A stretch of 64,000 bases of DNA from Cyclaneusma minus. Its lineage: Eukaryota; Ascomycota; Leotiomycetes; Marthamycetales; Marthamycetaceae. How positions within the stretch are numbered: the first letter of the stretch is position 1; the number at the start of each line of letters is the position of its first letter. The notes below the pieces were generated by a model, which worked only from the letters and a program-made list of their open reading frames with translations, searched no databases and had not been told where the DNA came from. Below, in pieces: positions 9,959-20,410 of the stretch. Where the stretch lies: assembly GCA_037179335.1 (NCBI GenBank), contig JAKZHN010000009.1, forward strand, positions 1,178,001 through 1,242,000, given 5' to 3'. A program made the translations under genes and the position numbers.

Positions 9959-12388
9959 ATGGAAAACAGAAAGATCGCCGAATTTCCAGACGTGGAGAAC
10001 AAGCTCCAAGCACCCACCAAGAAGTCGCTCTTCGAAAGACAGAAAGCTGAAGCTGAGGCAAAGAGGCGCAAAGAAGCTGAAGAAACAGCCGCAGTCTACA
10101 ACGACTTCGTGAAGTCTTTCGACGATGACGACAGCAGCAGTGCTCCAGGTGGATTCGGCGGAGGTATGGCAGCTGGTCCAAGGAGACACTACGTATCTGG
10201 GCCTGGCTCAATACCTACTGGTCCATCAAGAGGAGGATTCAGCTCAAGAGGTGGATTTGAACCCAAGAGTGGACCAGGCAGCTTGGGTCCTCCACCGCCG
10301 ACCTTGTCTAGGAAGAGAGGATTTGATGGATTCCAGCAGCCGCCTACGAGGAGAGACAACGACCGCGGACTTTTGGCTTTCGATGATTACGACAGTGGCC
10401 CGACACCACCCTCGAAGGTCTTCAATACAAGCGATGATGAGGATGAGGGAAGGAGAGGTGGGAGGATTGCGGAACCTACTGTGGCTAAGCCGACAATCCG
10501 AATGGCCTCCTTGCCTCCTGGAACATCACCTGCTGTCATCAAGGCTTTAATGCCGCCAAATCTTACAGTTGATGCTGTGAGGATGATCCCACCACCTCCA
10601 GGAAACAGCACAGAGAAGCGGTCCATGTCAGCAATCGTGACCCTAGCAAAAGATACCCCTGGAAACGACATCGACGCCGCCGTGAACACGCTACAAAACC
10701 GCTACCTAGGCTACGGCTACTACCTAAACCTCCACCGCCACCTCTCGTCGGCAGCTCTCACAAGTGACGCCGCAATATCGGGCAACACCTCCACCGGCAA
10801 CTCCATGCCCTTCGGCGCCAAGCCCGTCGAACTCCCCAACGCAGGCCGAGGTGGCTCCCATCCCCACGCACCCAACCGCTTCGCACCCCCGCCATCCTAC
10901 GGCCCTCCAGCCCCAAATCTCGGTCGTACCGGCCCCCTCTACCACGTCCCCGTCAAACCCCCGCGCGGTCTCAAAGAACTAAAACTCATCCACAAAACCA
11001 TCGAGTCCCTGCTCACCCACGGCCCCTCCTTCGAAGCCCTCCTCATGTCACGTCCCTCTGTTCAACGCGAAGAGAAATGGGCCTGGCTCTGGGATTCTCG
11101 CAGCGTCGGCGGTGTCTGGTATCGCTGGCGCTTGTGGGAAGTCCTCACCAACACCTCGTCCAAGAAGGATAAAGCCAAGTACTTGCCCTTATTCGAGGGA
11201 GCTTCTGCGTGGAAAGTGCCAGATAGGGATTTGAAGTTTGAGTACACGACGAAGCTGGAAGAGTTTGTGAGTGATGAGGAGTACAATTCTAGCGATGAGG
11301 AGGACGAGGATGGGGAAGGGGGAAGGAGGAATCTCGGTGGTGGTCCGCCTCCGCCAACAAGGGCGAGAGAGAACGACGATGAGGGCGTGGCGTATTTGAA
11401 TCCGTTGGAGAAGGCGAAGCTTACGCATTTGCTTGCGAGACTACCTACTAGTACGGGAAAGCTGAGGAAGGGCGATGTGGCCAGAGTCACGGCATTTGCG
11501 ATTTCGCATTCTGGGCGTGGCGCTGATGAAGTCGTTGCTGCGATATTGTCGAATATCGAAAAGCCGTATGCTTACACGTCCGCTAATCCAGATCGCAAGA
11601 AAGAGAAAGAGCAGAGTGGCGATGATGCACCTGCTGGCGAGACGGACGAGTCGTCTGATACCAGCGGTGCGAGCTTGATCGGCTTGTATGTCGTCAGTGA
11701 TATCCTGTCTTCTTCGTCAACTTCAGGGGTCAGACATGCATGGCGCTATCGCTCGCTTTTCGAGACGCAGCTCAAGCAACGAAAGATCTTTGAAGGGCTA
11801 GGCAGGATGGAGAAAAGGATGAATTGGGGAAGACTGAGAGCGGAGAAGTGGAAGCGGAGCGTGGGGAATTTGCTGGGGTTGTGGGAGGGGTGGTGTGTTT
11901 TTCCGCAGGAGGCGCAGGAGCATTTCGTTAATGTGTTTAACAACCCGCCCGCTACCAAGGAAGAGATGCTAGCCAAGGAGAAGGAAGATGCTGTGAGGCA
12001 GAAGGAGAAGAGTCGCTGGAAGGCGGTGGAGGAGAAGGCGAGGGTGGAGGAGGATAGGGGCTTTGAGCTGAGGAAGGTGGAGGCAAAGGAGAATGTGGAT
12101 GGGGAGCCGATGGTGGAAGATGATTTAGATGGTGTGCCTATGGAGGATGAGGATCTGGATGGCGTGCCGATGGAAGAGGATGATGAGGATTTGGATGGTG
12201 AGCCGATGGCTGACGATCTGGATGGAGAACCGATGCTGGAGGATCAAGAGTGGGAATCGCTGTCTGCACAGCCGTCTGAGCAAGAACCAAAGGTCACTGC
12301 GAAGGAAGCCATCGATGCTGCGATGACTGGCCAGAAGCGGAGGAGACCGAGGGCTGAGGATATGTTTGCAGATTCCGATGAAGAGTAG
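9959..12388 (+). CDS. U2 snRNP-associated SURP/CID-domain splicing factor (U2SURP/SR140-like)
   Basis: An uninterrupted 809-residue nuclear protein. A basic N-terminal helix (KKSLFERQKAEAEAKRRKEA, 21-40) is followed by a Gly/Pro-rich linker. Residues about 178-262 hold a degenerate RRM-like segment ending in LGYGYYLNLHRHLSSAA. A SURP domain follows at about 341-393 (LIHKTIESLLTHGPSFEALL). A CID, the domain that contacts the RNA polymerase II tail, spans about 481-660, with the conserved ASLIGLYVVSDIL and RHAWRYRSLFE. The acidic tail at 713-759 repeats Asp-Leu-Asp-Gly-x-Pro-Met about five times, a hallmark of SR140 proteins. Its role in U2 snRNP and 3' splice-site function is inferred from the family. 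The extreme C-terminal coding sequence reappears in decayed form downstream. Confidence 0.9.
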   Translation: MENRKIAEFPDVENKLQAPTKKSLFERQKAEAEAKRRKEAEETAAVYNDFVKSFDDDDSSSAPGGFGGGMAAGPRRHYVSGPGSIPTGPSRGGFSSRGGFEPKSGPGSLGPPPPTLSRKRGFDGFQQPPTRRDNDRGLLAFDDYDSGPTPPSKVFNTSDDEDEGRRGGRIAEPTVAKPTIRMASLPPGTSPAVIKALMPPNLTVDAVRMIPPPPGNSTEKRSMSAIVTLAKDTPGNDIDAAVNTLQNRYLGYGYYLNLHRHLSSAALTSDAAISGNTSTGNSMPFGAKPVELPNAGRGGSHPHAPNRFAPPPSYGPPAPNLGRTGPLYHVPVKPPRGLKELKLIHKTIESLLTHGPSFEALLMSRPSVQREEKWAWLWDSRSVGGVWYRWRLWEVLTNTSSKKDKAKYLPLFEGASAWKVPDRDLKFEYTTKLEEFVSDEEYNSSDEEDEDGEGGRRNLGGGPPPPTRARENDDEGVAYLNPLEKAKLTHLLARLPTSTGKLRKGDVARVTAFAISHSGRGADEVVAAILSNIEKPYAYTSANPDRKKEKEQSGDDAPAGETDESSDTSGASLIGLYVVSDILSSSSTSGVRHAWRYRSLFETQLKQRKIFEGLGRMEKRMNWGRLRAEKWKRSVGNLLGLWEGWCVFPQEAQEHFVNVFNNPPATKEEMLAKEKEDAVRQKEKSRWKAVEEKARVEEDRGFELRKVEAKENVDGEPMVEDDLDGVPMEDEDLDGVPMEEDDEDLDGEPMADDLDGEPMLEDQEWESLSAQPSEQEPKVTAKEAIDAAMTGQKRRRPRAEDMFADSDEE

Positions 12389-13330
12389 GAGGAGATTCGT
12401 CGGGAGGGGGTTGACCGAGAAGAATTGAGACTATTCCCACCACAGTTCCAGAGTAGTGTGCTCCGGCGGGCCGCTATTGACTTGCTTGATGGTCGAGGTT
12501 TGCGGTTCTTCAGTCTCCACTCTTGCCACTGGTGATAAGAACCCGAGCAAGCAGCAGGAGTTGCCGAGAGGGAAGCAGTTGATGTCAGAAAGATCGGCCA
12601 AACGTGAAATCCAGGGGCGAAGAAAAGACCAAAGGCTAAGTACGTGTTTGCAGATGCTGATGAAGAATGGGGGCTGTTCAGAGTTGAACTTTGAGGCTAT
12701 TCCACCGCTGCTATAGCCCTCGTCGATGGGTCGCTAGTACTGATTGCGTCGAGTTTGCAGTTCTTCTCTTTCCTCTTTTCCGAGTTCCCACATGATGATT
12801 TGGTAGTCCCCAAAAAACGGCTGTCACCACCACGCTGCCTGCTTAAGGAACCGCGCAAGCACCAACATTCGTGAAAAAGGAAGTCGTCGATGCTAGGAAA
12901 AGGGGCCACACGCGGAGGGGACCGCAGGCTGAGGACATTCCCACCACGTTTGCAGATTCGGACGACGCTTACGAGGACATCCTTCGAGGGAGAAGTGACT
13001 TTGAAGCTATTCACGCCAGAAATGGAGGGGCCCCGTTAAGCAGAGCGGACTAGAAGACCCCAGTGCCATCGAACAACTCGAGCTTGATTCCTTGCACGTC
13101 CTTGAAGCTAGTCCCGCTCCACTCACGCTTACCGCTGGACGGGCCGGTGTGTGGTTCTTCCCTTTCCGGATCCCCGTCGTCGGGATTCCCACATCCACAT
13201 GGCGGATTTCGTGACTCCAGTGAAGAATTCTGGGTTAGGAGGCCCGTCCAACGAAAATTGACTTTGAAGCTATTCCCACCGCCCTTCTAGCGCTTACCCA
13301 CGGAACCGCTATCAGATTCCGGTGAGGGTT
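12389..13330 (+). repeat. Decayed tandem copies of the U2SURP-like gene's 3' end
   Basis: A tail block that reads TTTGAAGCTATTCCCACC recurs near 12427 (in the gene's own 3' flank), 12690, 12997 and 13260, a spacing of 263, 307 and 263 bp. Before two of these tails, near 12570-12665 and 12880-12985, there are diverged copies of the gene's last codons. In these, GCTGAGGA and TTTGCAGAT..GATGAAGA can be aligned with the intact gene at 12354-12386. Between units a block reading TTTGCAGTTCTTC is also shared (near 12503, 12752 and 13147). None of the copies has an open frame of useful length. This is best explained as tandem duplication of the last ~300 bp of the gene and its 3' flank, followed by neutral decay. 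Confidence 0.65.
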
Positions 13331-13794
13331 TGCCGTTCGCCGATTCTTATGTCGTTCCCCTGCATTATGTTGCTCTCCCATGGTGATTTGCCAGAAACAA
13401 GATTGCATCGGCCTTAGCCGCGCGGTCGGCCGCTTCGAAGGTCGGTTTGAGTTTTGCTGTTCCTGGCTTCAATCCCGCTGCCAAGGAAAATCCTGAGATC
13501 CCCTCGAACCAAAGCTTTTCCTCGCATGCCCCTCCTCGTGATGGAGGTTCGTATCGATAGCACATGCTTGACGGAAATAATCAAGCTCGAACAACAACAC
13601 CATGGGTTGCGAGGCGTTTGCGCAACGCATGAAGATGCAGGCCTGGCGGCGAGGACGTGCAATTAGAGCCAAGCATTGGCGCCGCGTCAGTGAGTGGATC
13701 TGTGCGTCTCCTAGGGCGGCTCAGCGGCTCCATCTGCTACCCACATTCCCGATATCGTGGGATATGCCATTCATGTTTGAGACATAGGCCGAGC
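13331..13794. other. Intergenic, nothing recognised
   Basis: Short overlapping frames only. A possible further remnant of the preceding repeat (CCCATGGTGATTTG near 13378 resembles ACATGATGATTTG near 12790), but the match is weak. Confidence 0.3.
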
Positions 13795-14136
13795 TAATTG
13801 AGGGTTTGAAAACCGCCTTTCCTACCCCTTCTCAGGAAAAAGGGCATCAGCAACCAGGGATAATTTTCAGCAAGATGGGATACCGCCAGCAAGGGTGGCG
13901 GCAAGGGTAAAAGTGGTTAATGTGATGCAAGAGTGTGGAGAAAATTCACGGCTATTAAATGAATTAGGAAAAGTCGCTCAAAATCGCTACCCACTTCCAC
14001 GATCCCGCGCGCGCACGCTCCAATTCTTCCTTGCTAGCGGTATCCCATCTTGCCAGCTGAAAATTATCCCTGGTTGCTGTTACCCTCTTTCCTGGAAAGG
14101 GTGAGGGGGGAAAGGTGGTCTTCAGACCCTCAATTA
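13795..14136. mobile_element. MITE-like foldback element with ~100-bp terminal inverted repeats
   Basis: The left arm (13795-13894) and the right arm (14029-14136) are reverse complements over about 100 bp with scattered mismatches and small indels. Landmarks are TAATTGAGGGT at the outer ends, CAGCAACCAGGGATAATTTT in the middle, and GATGGGATACCGC near the inner ends. About 134 bp of unrelated sequence lies between the arms. The outermost bases on both sides are TA, so a TA target-site duplication flanking ATTGAGGG...CCCTCAAT is possible, which would point to the Tc1/mariner group. The element has no coding capacity and would depend on a transposase elsewhere. Element boundaries and the superfamily are inferred. 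Confidence 0.75.
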
Positions 14137-15689
14137 ACAGCTTCCAGAAGACTGGATTCAGGAACAGACTTTGAGTTTTCCAAGAGATGGTGGTGCGGGA
14201 ATGGGAGTTGGAGAGCTCAGGATTGTCAGGCAATTGTATTTGGATGTGAGTGAGGTTCTGGAACTCTGCAGAACGAACAAGACATTATTGACAAGAAGCC
14301 AAGTCAGTGAGGAAATCAGCAAAATTTTGCTGGATGACTCGCACCTTGGAGGTCTTCAAACATGAACATCATCATCGCTACTCGCCAGGCCCTGCTGTAT
14401 CGGGGAAAGCTTGAGAGCTGGATCGAGATCCGAATGGCGCTAGCTACAGACAAGCGACAACGTGAGTCGGGGTTATAATCGCCTAAAAAGACTGGTAAAA
14501 GTTTCAAGTTTACTGCAAACTTTTTAACTGTTCATGCTGCTGACTTTCTCTCTTCTAGCAAATTCTACAACCCCTCTTACTCGATTCTACTAAGGACTAT
14601 TCTTGTTCATACATACGTAGCTTGGCTACATGTACAAAAATTATGCGGTGGGGTTGCTATAATCGCCAGGCTTGCACAGACAAAAGTGGCCCCGCGAGTC
14701 TCACATGTTGAAGAAGTTTTCCATGATCATGAAGAAAGTCAAGTTGGATGTCGACCAAGCCGTGCAAAGGCAGAGCAAAAAAGAACAGGAAACCCCTATT
14801 GCACTATACAGCATGTCTTGCTGCCAAGTTTGTCAAGCTTGCAAAACTTGAAAAATATGCCGACTAGAGCTGCGCAATTCTTCCACCATTCATAGCATGA
14901 ATAGTGCACCCTGATTACGCGGGCTACAAACGTGGCTGCCGAGACCCCACACGCCAACTAACGCAGGAACATTGACTGCAGGAGAACGCGAATCCCTCCA
15001 GCCTCTTGCACCCAAGCCTCAACCGCCCCCGGACCGGCACTCGTTTCGAGGCAGGATACGCCATCGGCATAACGTTTCGATCCAAAGAACGGAAATAGCA
15101 GACGGATGATTCGTCAACCGGCTTGGAAACCAAGGGTTCGGGACAAGAAGGCGTCCAAGCCACAGCGGAAGCGTCGTGGAGACTTCTGCAGGTTCCGTTT
15201 ATCGTCCGGTCCACAACCCCACGAAGCGGAAGACTGGACCTTTGATCAAAGTCAGGCCAGGCCTTGGGCCGTTTGGCGACTGGGGATAATTTCATGGGCT
15301 TACGCCTTACCCCTGTGTCTCTGGAGTTCTGGAACTTGCCTAGGGTCGTCTTTGCTTCAATCAGAAAGCAGGCGAACGGGATTACGCACATCCAGGCTAT
15401 GTGAGCTGCGCTTCTATGGCTCAGACGGGTTGTCGACGGTGGGCCCCGAATTTGTTTACGCGGTGACCCATGTCGTTCATCCCGAAATATGTCAAAGTGA
15501 TCCAACATGAGCCGGGCCTGCAAATCCAGATCTCGAAAGCAATTTAAAAGGCAAGTCGAGCGCCGCTCATTCTCTCCTCATCCTATGTCCCTCCCGTCAC
15601 TCCTCATCATCAGCTTCACAAGCCTCTCACTCTCTCAACTCCAGTCTCTCTTTCGACTTTGAAGCAATCCGATCTTTACAATCATCAAA
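14137..15689. other. Intergenic, includes the promoter of the dioxygenase-like gene
   Basis: No gene is supported. A GGGGTTATAATCGCC-like word occurs near 14470 and, with a 3-bp insertion, near 14651. The last 150 bp before the next gene contain a TATA-like AATTTAAAAGG at 15541 followed by a CT-rich leader ending in ATCATCAAAATGG, a strong start context. That arrangement suits a highly expressed gene. Confidence 0.4.
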
Positions 15690-16847
15690 ATGGTTTACTT
15701 CTCCAAGCTCGCTACCGCGGCCGCCGCCGCCTGCGCTATCGGCTCTGCCGTTGCCCACCCTGGTGAGAGCCACTCCGCTGCTCACATGAAGCGTGAGATT
15801 GCCGCCCGCAACAACCTCGCCGAGAAGGCTGCTCGCTCCTTGGCTGGCTGCTCCAATTCCCTCAAGGCCCGTGAGGTCGCTGCCCGCTCCGTCCAGCGCC
15901 GTGCCGAGACCCTCCAGGCCCTCCGTGAGAAGCGCGGCATCAAGACTTGTAAGTAGTTCACTTCTCCAAAAGCCAAGTACATGACTGACAAGTACCAAGC
16001 CGCCAAGAAGTTCCGCCGTGACCTCGCTACCCTGGAGGCCTTCGAGCTGGTCAACCATAACAACACCGGCTCCGTCGACTACACCGCTGCCACCCCTGAG
16101 GCTACCATCTTCGCCGCCAACACCTCCTGCATCCTTACCCCTGAGGTCACCGACGGCCCTTACTACGTGACCGGCGAGAAGATCCGCAAGAACGTCAAGG
16201 AGGCTCTCTACTCCGAGGGTATCGACCTCTACCTCGAGGCCCAGTACATCGACATCACCACCTGCGAGCCCGTCGAGGGCATCTGGGTTGACATCTGGAA
16301 CGCCAATGCCACCGGTGTCTACTCCGGCATCTCCGTTGACGGCAACTACGCCGCCGATGGCTACAACTCCACCTACCTCCGTGGTGTCCAGGCCACCGAC
16401 GCCGAGGGTGTTGCCTCCTTCGAGACCATCTTCCCCGGTCACTACGACGGCCGCGCCACGCACACTCACCTGCTCGCCCACATGAACGCCGTTGTGGAGG
16501 GCAATAACACTCTCAACTTCGACAACGCCAACGTCACCCACATTGGCCAGCTCTTCTGGGACGAGTCCCTCCGCTCCGCCGTCGAGGCCACCTACCCCTA
16601 CAACACCAACACCCAGTCCATCACCTCCAACGATGACGACATGTGGTCCATTGTCCAGGCCGGCACCACCTACGACCCCTTCCCTGAGTTCATGTACCTT
16701 AGTGACGACATTACCGATGGTCTCCTTGCTTGGATCCAGATCGGTGTCAACACCACTGCTAACTACATTGACGACAACTACTACGGTGTTGCTGCTTACG
16801 TCGATGCTGAGGGTGGCCACGCCACTGGCTACACCGTTGGCCCTTAG
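15690..16847 (+). CDS. Secreted intradiol ring-cleavage dioxygenase-like protein
   Basis: Two exons, 15690-15948 and 16000-16847, joined over a 51-bp intron (GTAAGT, CTGAC branch, CCAAG), give 368 residues. Residues 1-22 are a clear signal peptide (alanine-rich, ending AVA). A basic, possibly processed propeptide-like region follows. The catalytic domain resembles protocatechuate 3,4-dioxygenase. TDGPYYVTG holds the first tyrosine ligand (141 or 142), DIWNANATGVYSG the second (Tyr194), and GRATHTHLLAH two histidines (His241 and His243). All four Fe(III) ligands of the family are therefore present. Codon use is strongly biased to C-ending codons, unlike most neighbours, which suggests high expression. 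Several N-x-S/T sites fit a secreted glycoprotein. Fungal secreted members act on catechols or remain functionally unassigned, and the substrate here is unknown. Confidence 0.92.
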
Positions 16848-17079
16848 ATTACTCGCTGAGAGTGATTGGCTGTCGAAGTTGAAGAGGGGGTGAGGGGCTG
16901 AGATGTGGAGAGGATGGGAGGATCTTTGCTTTTTGTACATATAGAACTGTAAATAGAATTTTTGCCCCTTGGGTGGCGTGTTCACAATTCTCTGGCTTCC
17001 AATTCTTGAATTCGAAAAGGTGATGCTGCTGCTATGACAACTAACTTACACTCGGAGTCAGCCGCTCATATTCGACAAG
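16848..17079. other. 3' flank of the dioxygenase gene
   Basis: Short 3' untranslated and intergenic sequence leading into the tandem repeats. No clear hairpin terminator is expected or seen. Confidence 0.4.
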
Positions 17080-19620
17080 GGCTACCGACCAACTCAAGGT
17101 CACATGTTCTGCCCAGTTTCCTCGAAGGACTATAAATCACTCCAGGAGATCTTCTTCAATAGACCCAGACTTCTTTCTGCTCCGCTTCTACTGATGTCCA
17201 GAACGTACCTCGAGTCGACCACCTCAGCCTGATTTACTTGATGAAATTCTCTCCGCCACCTGCCCGGCCATCACGAAGCCGGTGATATCATGAAGAGCAG
17301 TTAGGGAAGCAAGTTTGAAAATCACCATCTGTCCCCGAGTCCAGCTACTGTCATACCATCACCCTATTGCCGTGTCAGCTTGCCACTGTCTCCTTTGCTT
17401 TTTGCTCTGTCCGGGCGCTCCAACGGTCCAACAAGCCACCTCCCGCCAAGTCCGCAACGATGAAGTCCGAAGATGAGCTAGAGCAATCTTTGGGTCACTT
17501 ACGAATATCTGGAGCGCCGAGCACGTGTTCTTCACGGCTTACTCTCATCGAAAATCTATAAATTACTCTCAAAATGTCTCCTTCGAGAACCCATGATCGC
17601 CAGGCTCTGATGATGAAATTGACTGCACTCCGGCTTGAGCACTTTTACATTGTCTTGATACCTAGGTACCTTAGGTTGACGGATTGCTCTTCGACACATA
17701 TCAGCCGAGAAGTTGCAAATCCAGGACAAGGAGTTGTTGGAAGCAATTCGTTTGGTATAGCATCTGTCGCCAAGCTCAGCTACCGTCGTAGCATCTTCCT
17801 ACCACCGCGTCAGCTTGCCACGGTATCCTTGACTCTTTGCTCTGTAACTGTTCAAACCCCCCAAACCCCCTAGCGGTCCAGCAACTGGGCATCTCCAATT
17901 GAGTCCCTAAGGATGAACCACAGCTCAATGATGACCCAAGGTCAACTTGAGTCACTCAAACATCTCGAACGCCGATTCACGTGTTCTGCACAGTTTGCTC
18001 TCCTCAAAAATCTATAAATTGCCCCCAAGATTCCTCCTTCCAAATCTTCAAGCTCGTAAGAAGGCTCAACCTCTACCGATGGTCCAGCCTCCCAGGTCTT
18101 CTGTCACTGGAATGGAAGCCCGAACTCTTTGACGAATTTCTTCTGGTTGATGGTAAGTCTGGATGATAATAAGTCTGTCATGACTGGGCTCGCGAGAGTC
18201 GTAGGAAGGAAGTTGCGCACGTCTGTCATCAAGCCCTGCTGCCGTCCAAACATCTCTCTACCGTCGCGTCAGCTTGCCATGGTGGCTTTCGATTTCTGAT
18301 TTGTTCAAAATACTCAAAGGTTTAGCAATTGAGCACTTTCAGCTAAGTCCGTAAGGATGAATTCCATAAGTCACCTGAGGGGTAACCAAGTGATTCACAG
18401 TCGCTCATCTTGGGGCTGAGTCACGTGTTCTGCCCAGCTTGGTCTTCTCGAAGACCTATAAATTACATCTACGATTCCTCTTGAAGAACTCAAGCTCAAC
18501 AAATAACGCAGAGATCATGGAGTCTGGCTACAAGCATTGAACTATGCTAACTCAGCATTGTTTGCTTGACAAATTCCTCTTTGTCACAATTGCTTCAATA
18601 ACAACGTCAGTGATTATCAGAAAGAGAGGCCATGAGAAGCAAGCTGTACTAATCAGCGTCTTTTACCAAGCCGAGCTACGGTTGTACCATCTCTCCACTG
18701 CCATCCCAGCTTACCAACACTGTTCTACAAGCTAGCATGATGGTCTGTCCAAATCTTCCAATCTGTGAGATGTGGAATCATAACTAAGGTCAGGTTCCCA
18801 GGATCAGGTCAGCCCACAGCCTACTTTGGTCACCGGAGTTACACTTGATTTGCAAAGAACGTTGCTCAGCACCATGTGCTTTTTCTTCCGTTTGTATGGT
18901 CTTGAAGATTCTTTGCAGCAGGCCAGCGATATCTTTTATACCTCGAGATCTTCCCCTTGGCCGCTACCTCGAGCACGTGATGCTGCTTTTTCTCGCGATT
19001 AAGTTCACGTTACGCGGAAAGTTAAATATTCAAGACTTGGATCAAGCCTCTGTATACATATAAATAGGCTTGTCATTCTGGCAGATAGCAGGTCAAGAAA
19101 GATACACGTACCTAGAAAGGACAAGTGAAGTCGTGAGCAATGCATCAACAACTCATCTTTCTCTTTCATACATGATATCAACTGAGCATACACTCTTCCG
19201 CTTCAAACAAGCAGCATCTCACACCATCTTAATCCTAATTCACTGTCTTCGGAAGTGCCTAGTGTCGAAACTACCCGTTGCTGTCGAAACAACTTTTTCC
19301 AACACGCCGTGGTTTCAGGTCACTGATCCTGTAATATTAAAGGTTCTTCGCAGAGTCTGTGTGTGTCATTTTATACCATGATATGGGCCCCCTTGCTCGA
19401 GCCTCGCTCCTTTGGGCATGTGATATCCCCTTCTCTCGCGCCAGCAAAGTCACGTCAGTCTTGAGCATTCAGCATACGCTAGGGCGTTCAGTAAGCAAAA
19501 TTGAATCTCCAAGATCTCAGACAGAGCACCTACACGATTATAAATAGGTCACTTTTCGTGGAAGAAGAATCTCAAGATGAATGTCCAAGAATGAGCATCA
19601 TATGTTTGCGTGCGACATTG
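17080..19620 (+). repeat. Degenerate tandem array C, ~440-bp units with E-box and TATA box
   Basis: Four well-preserved units share a promoter-like module: CACGTG (CACATG in the first) followed 30-35 bp later by TATAAAT. These pairs are at 17101/17131, 17522/17557, 17978/18013 and 18422/18457. Flanking words are GTTCTGCCCAG after the E-box and TCCTC after the TATA box. About 170 bp upstream of each E-box lies a second shared block that reads CTACCGTCG..GCATC and GCGTCAGCTTGCCAC, near 17350, 17790 and 18260, with a weaker copy near 18675. Two more diverged units have an E-box-like or CATGTG word and TATAAATAGG at 18973/19060 and near 19417/19541. No shared reading frame was found. Unit spacing is about 421-550 bp. 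Confidence 0.75.
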
Positions 19621-19859
19621 ACTTGTGCCAAGCAGTTTCAGAAAAGTCGAAATAGCATCTCCTTACCAGATTCCAAGCTACGAGCAATTTCACAAGCAGC
19701 ACTTCGTACAATATCAATCTGATCCTGAGCCCCTGATTTCGGAAGTCGTCAGTGTCGAAGGTCCTCCCTACTGTCGAACCACCACCTACCATGCTGTCAT
19801 CCTGAATTCACCTCACCCATCACACAAGTACCAACCCACTCACACAAATATTTTACTGA

Positions 19860-20410
19860 ATCGTAACGTGACTAGTGCGAAGTTCAGGCCTGCTTCAATG
19901 CCTATATATGTCAGCCTTTCCTCGCCTTTTGAACAAACAAGTTCAGTCTACGAACCCTTCGAACGATATAGACGAAGGGGAGGCCCATGTCTTGGACTCT
20001 GAGATCTGTCGTACAGAAATATGACCGTTTTCCTGGCAAAGAGAGTGCCAGAAGTTGCATGAAATCAGTTTTCTTTGGACCATGCAAGAAAGAAACATAA
20101 TTGTTGTTGAGTGCTAAAGGGCAAAGCTGCCGTTATTTGCTTAATCCTATTGCTAAGCAGCGTCCTTGCCTGTCACTCAACTCACCCAGTGCCAACTCAC
20201 CCTTTTATCATCAATAACCTGTCCCAATGCGGTTAGTGCAGTGCTAGGCCCCGGCCGGGCCGGATTCGGCGCCTATATAAGTTGACCCTTCCTCCTCCTC
20301 TGAACAGACAAGTTCGGTACACTACCACAACAACCGGATGGACAATAGGAAGGTTCAAGGCTTTGAACCCTAGGACTCATGAACCAGATCGATCGTGAGG
20401 AAATGCCAAA
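19860..20410 (+). repeat. Pair of TATA-containing repeats (family D)
   Basis: Two related stretches, 19860-20010 and 20220-20410, share a CCTATATA box at 19901 and 20272. After each box comes CCTTTCCTCGCC or CCTTCCTCCTCC, then GAACAAACAAGTTC or GAACAGACAAGTTC, then a CTTGGACTC or CCTAGGACTC word. The block after the second copy (TTGTTTGCTTGATCCTACC near 20480) resembles a block after the first (TTATTTGCTTAATCCTA near 20131), so the unit is about 360 bp long. No conserved frame is seen. Confidence 0.55.

Noticed and set aside
15627..16985. A 452-codon open frame antisense to the dioxygenase-like gene
   Set aside because: It mirrors the strongly C-biased codons of the real gene, and its product is a low-complexity Val/Gly-rich chain with no domain.
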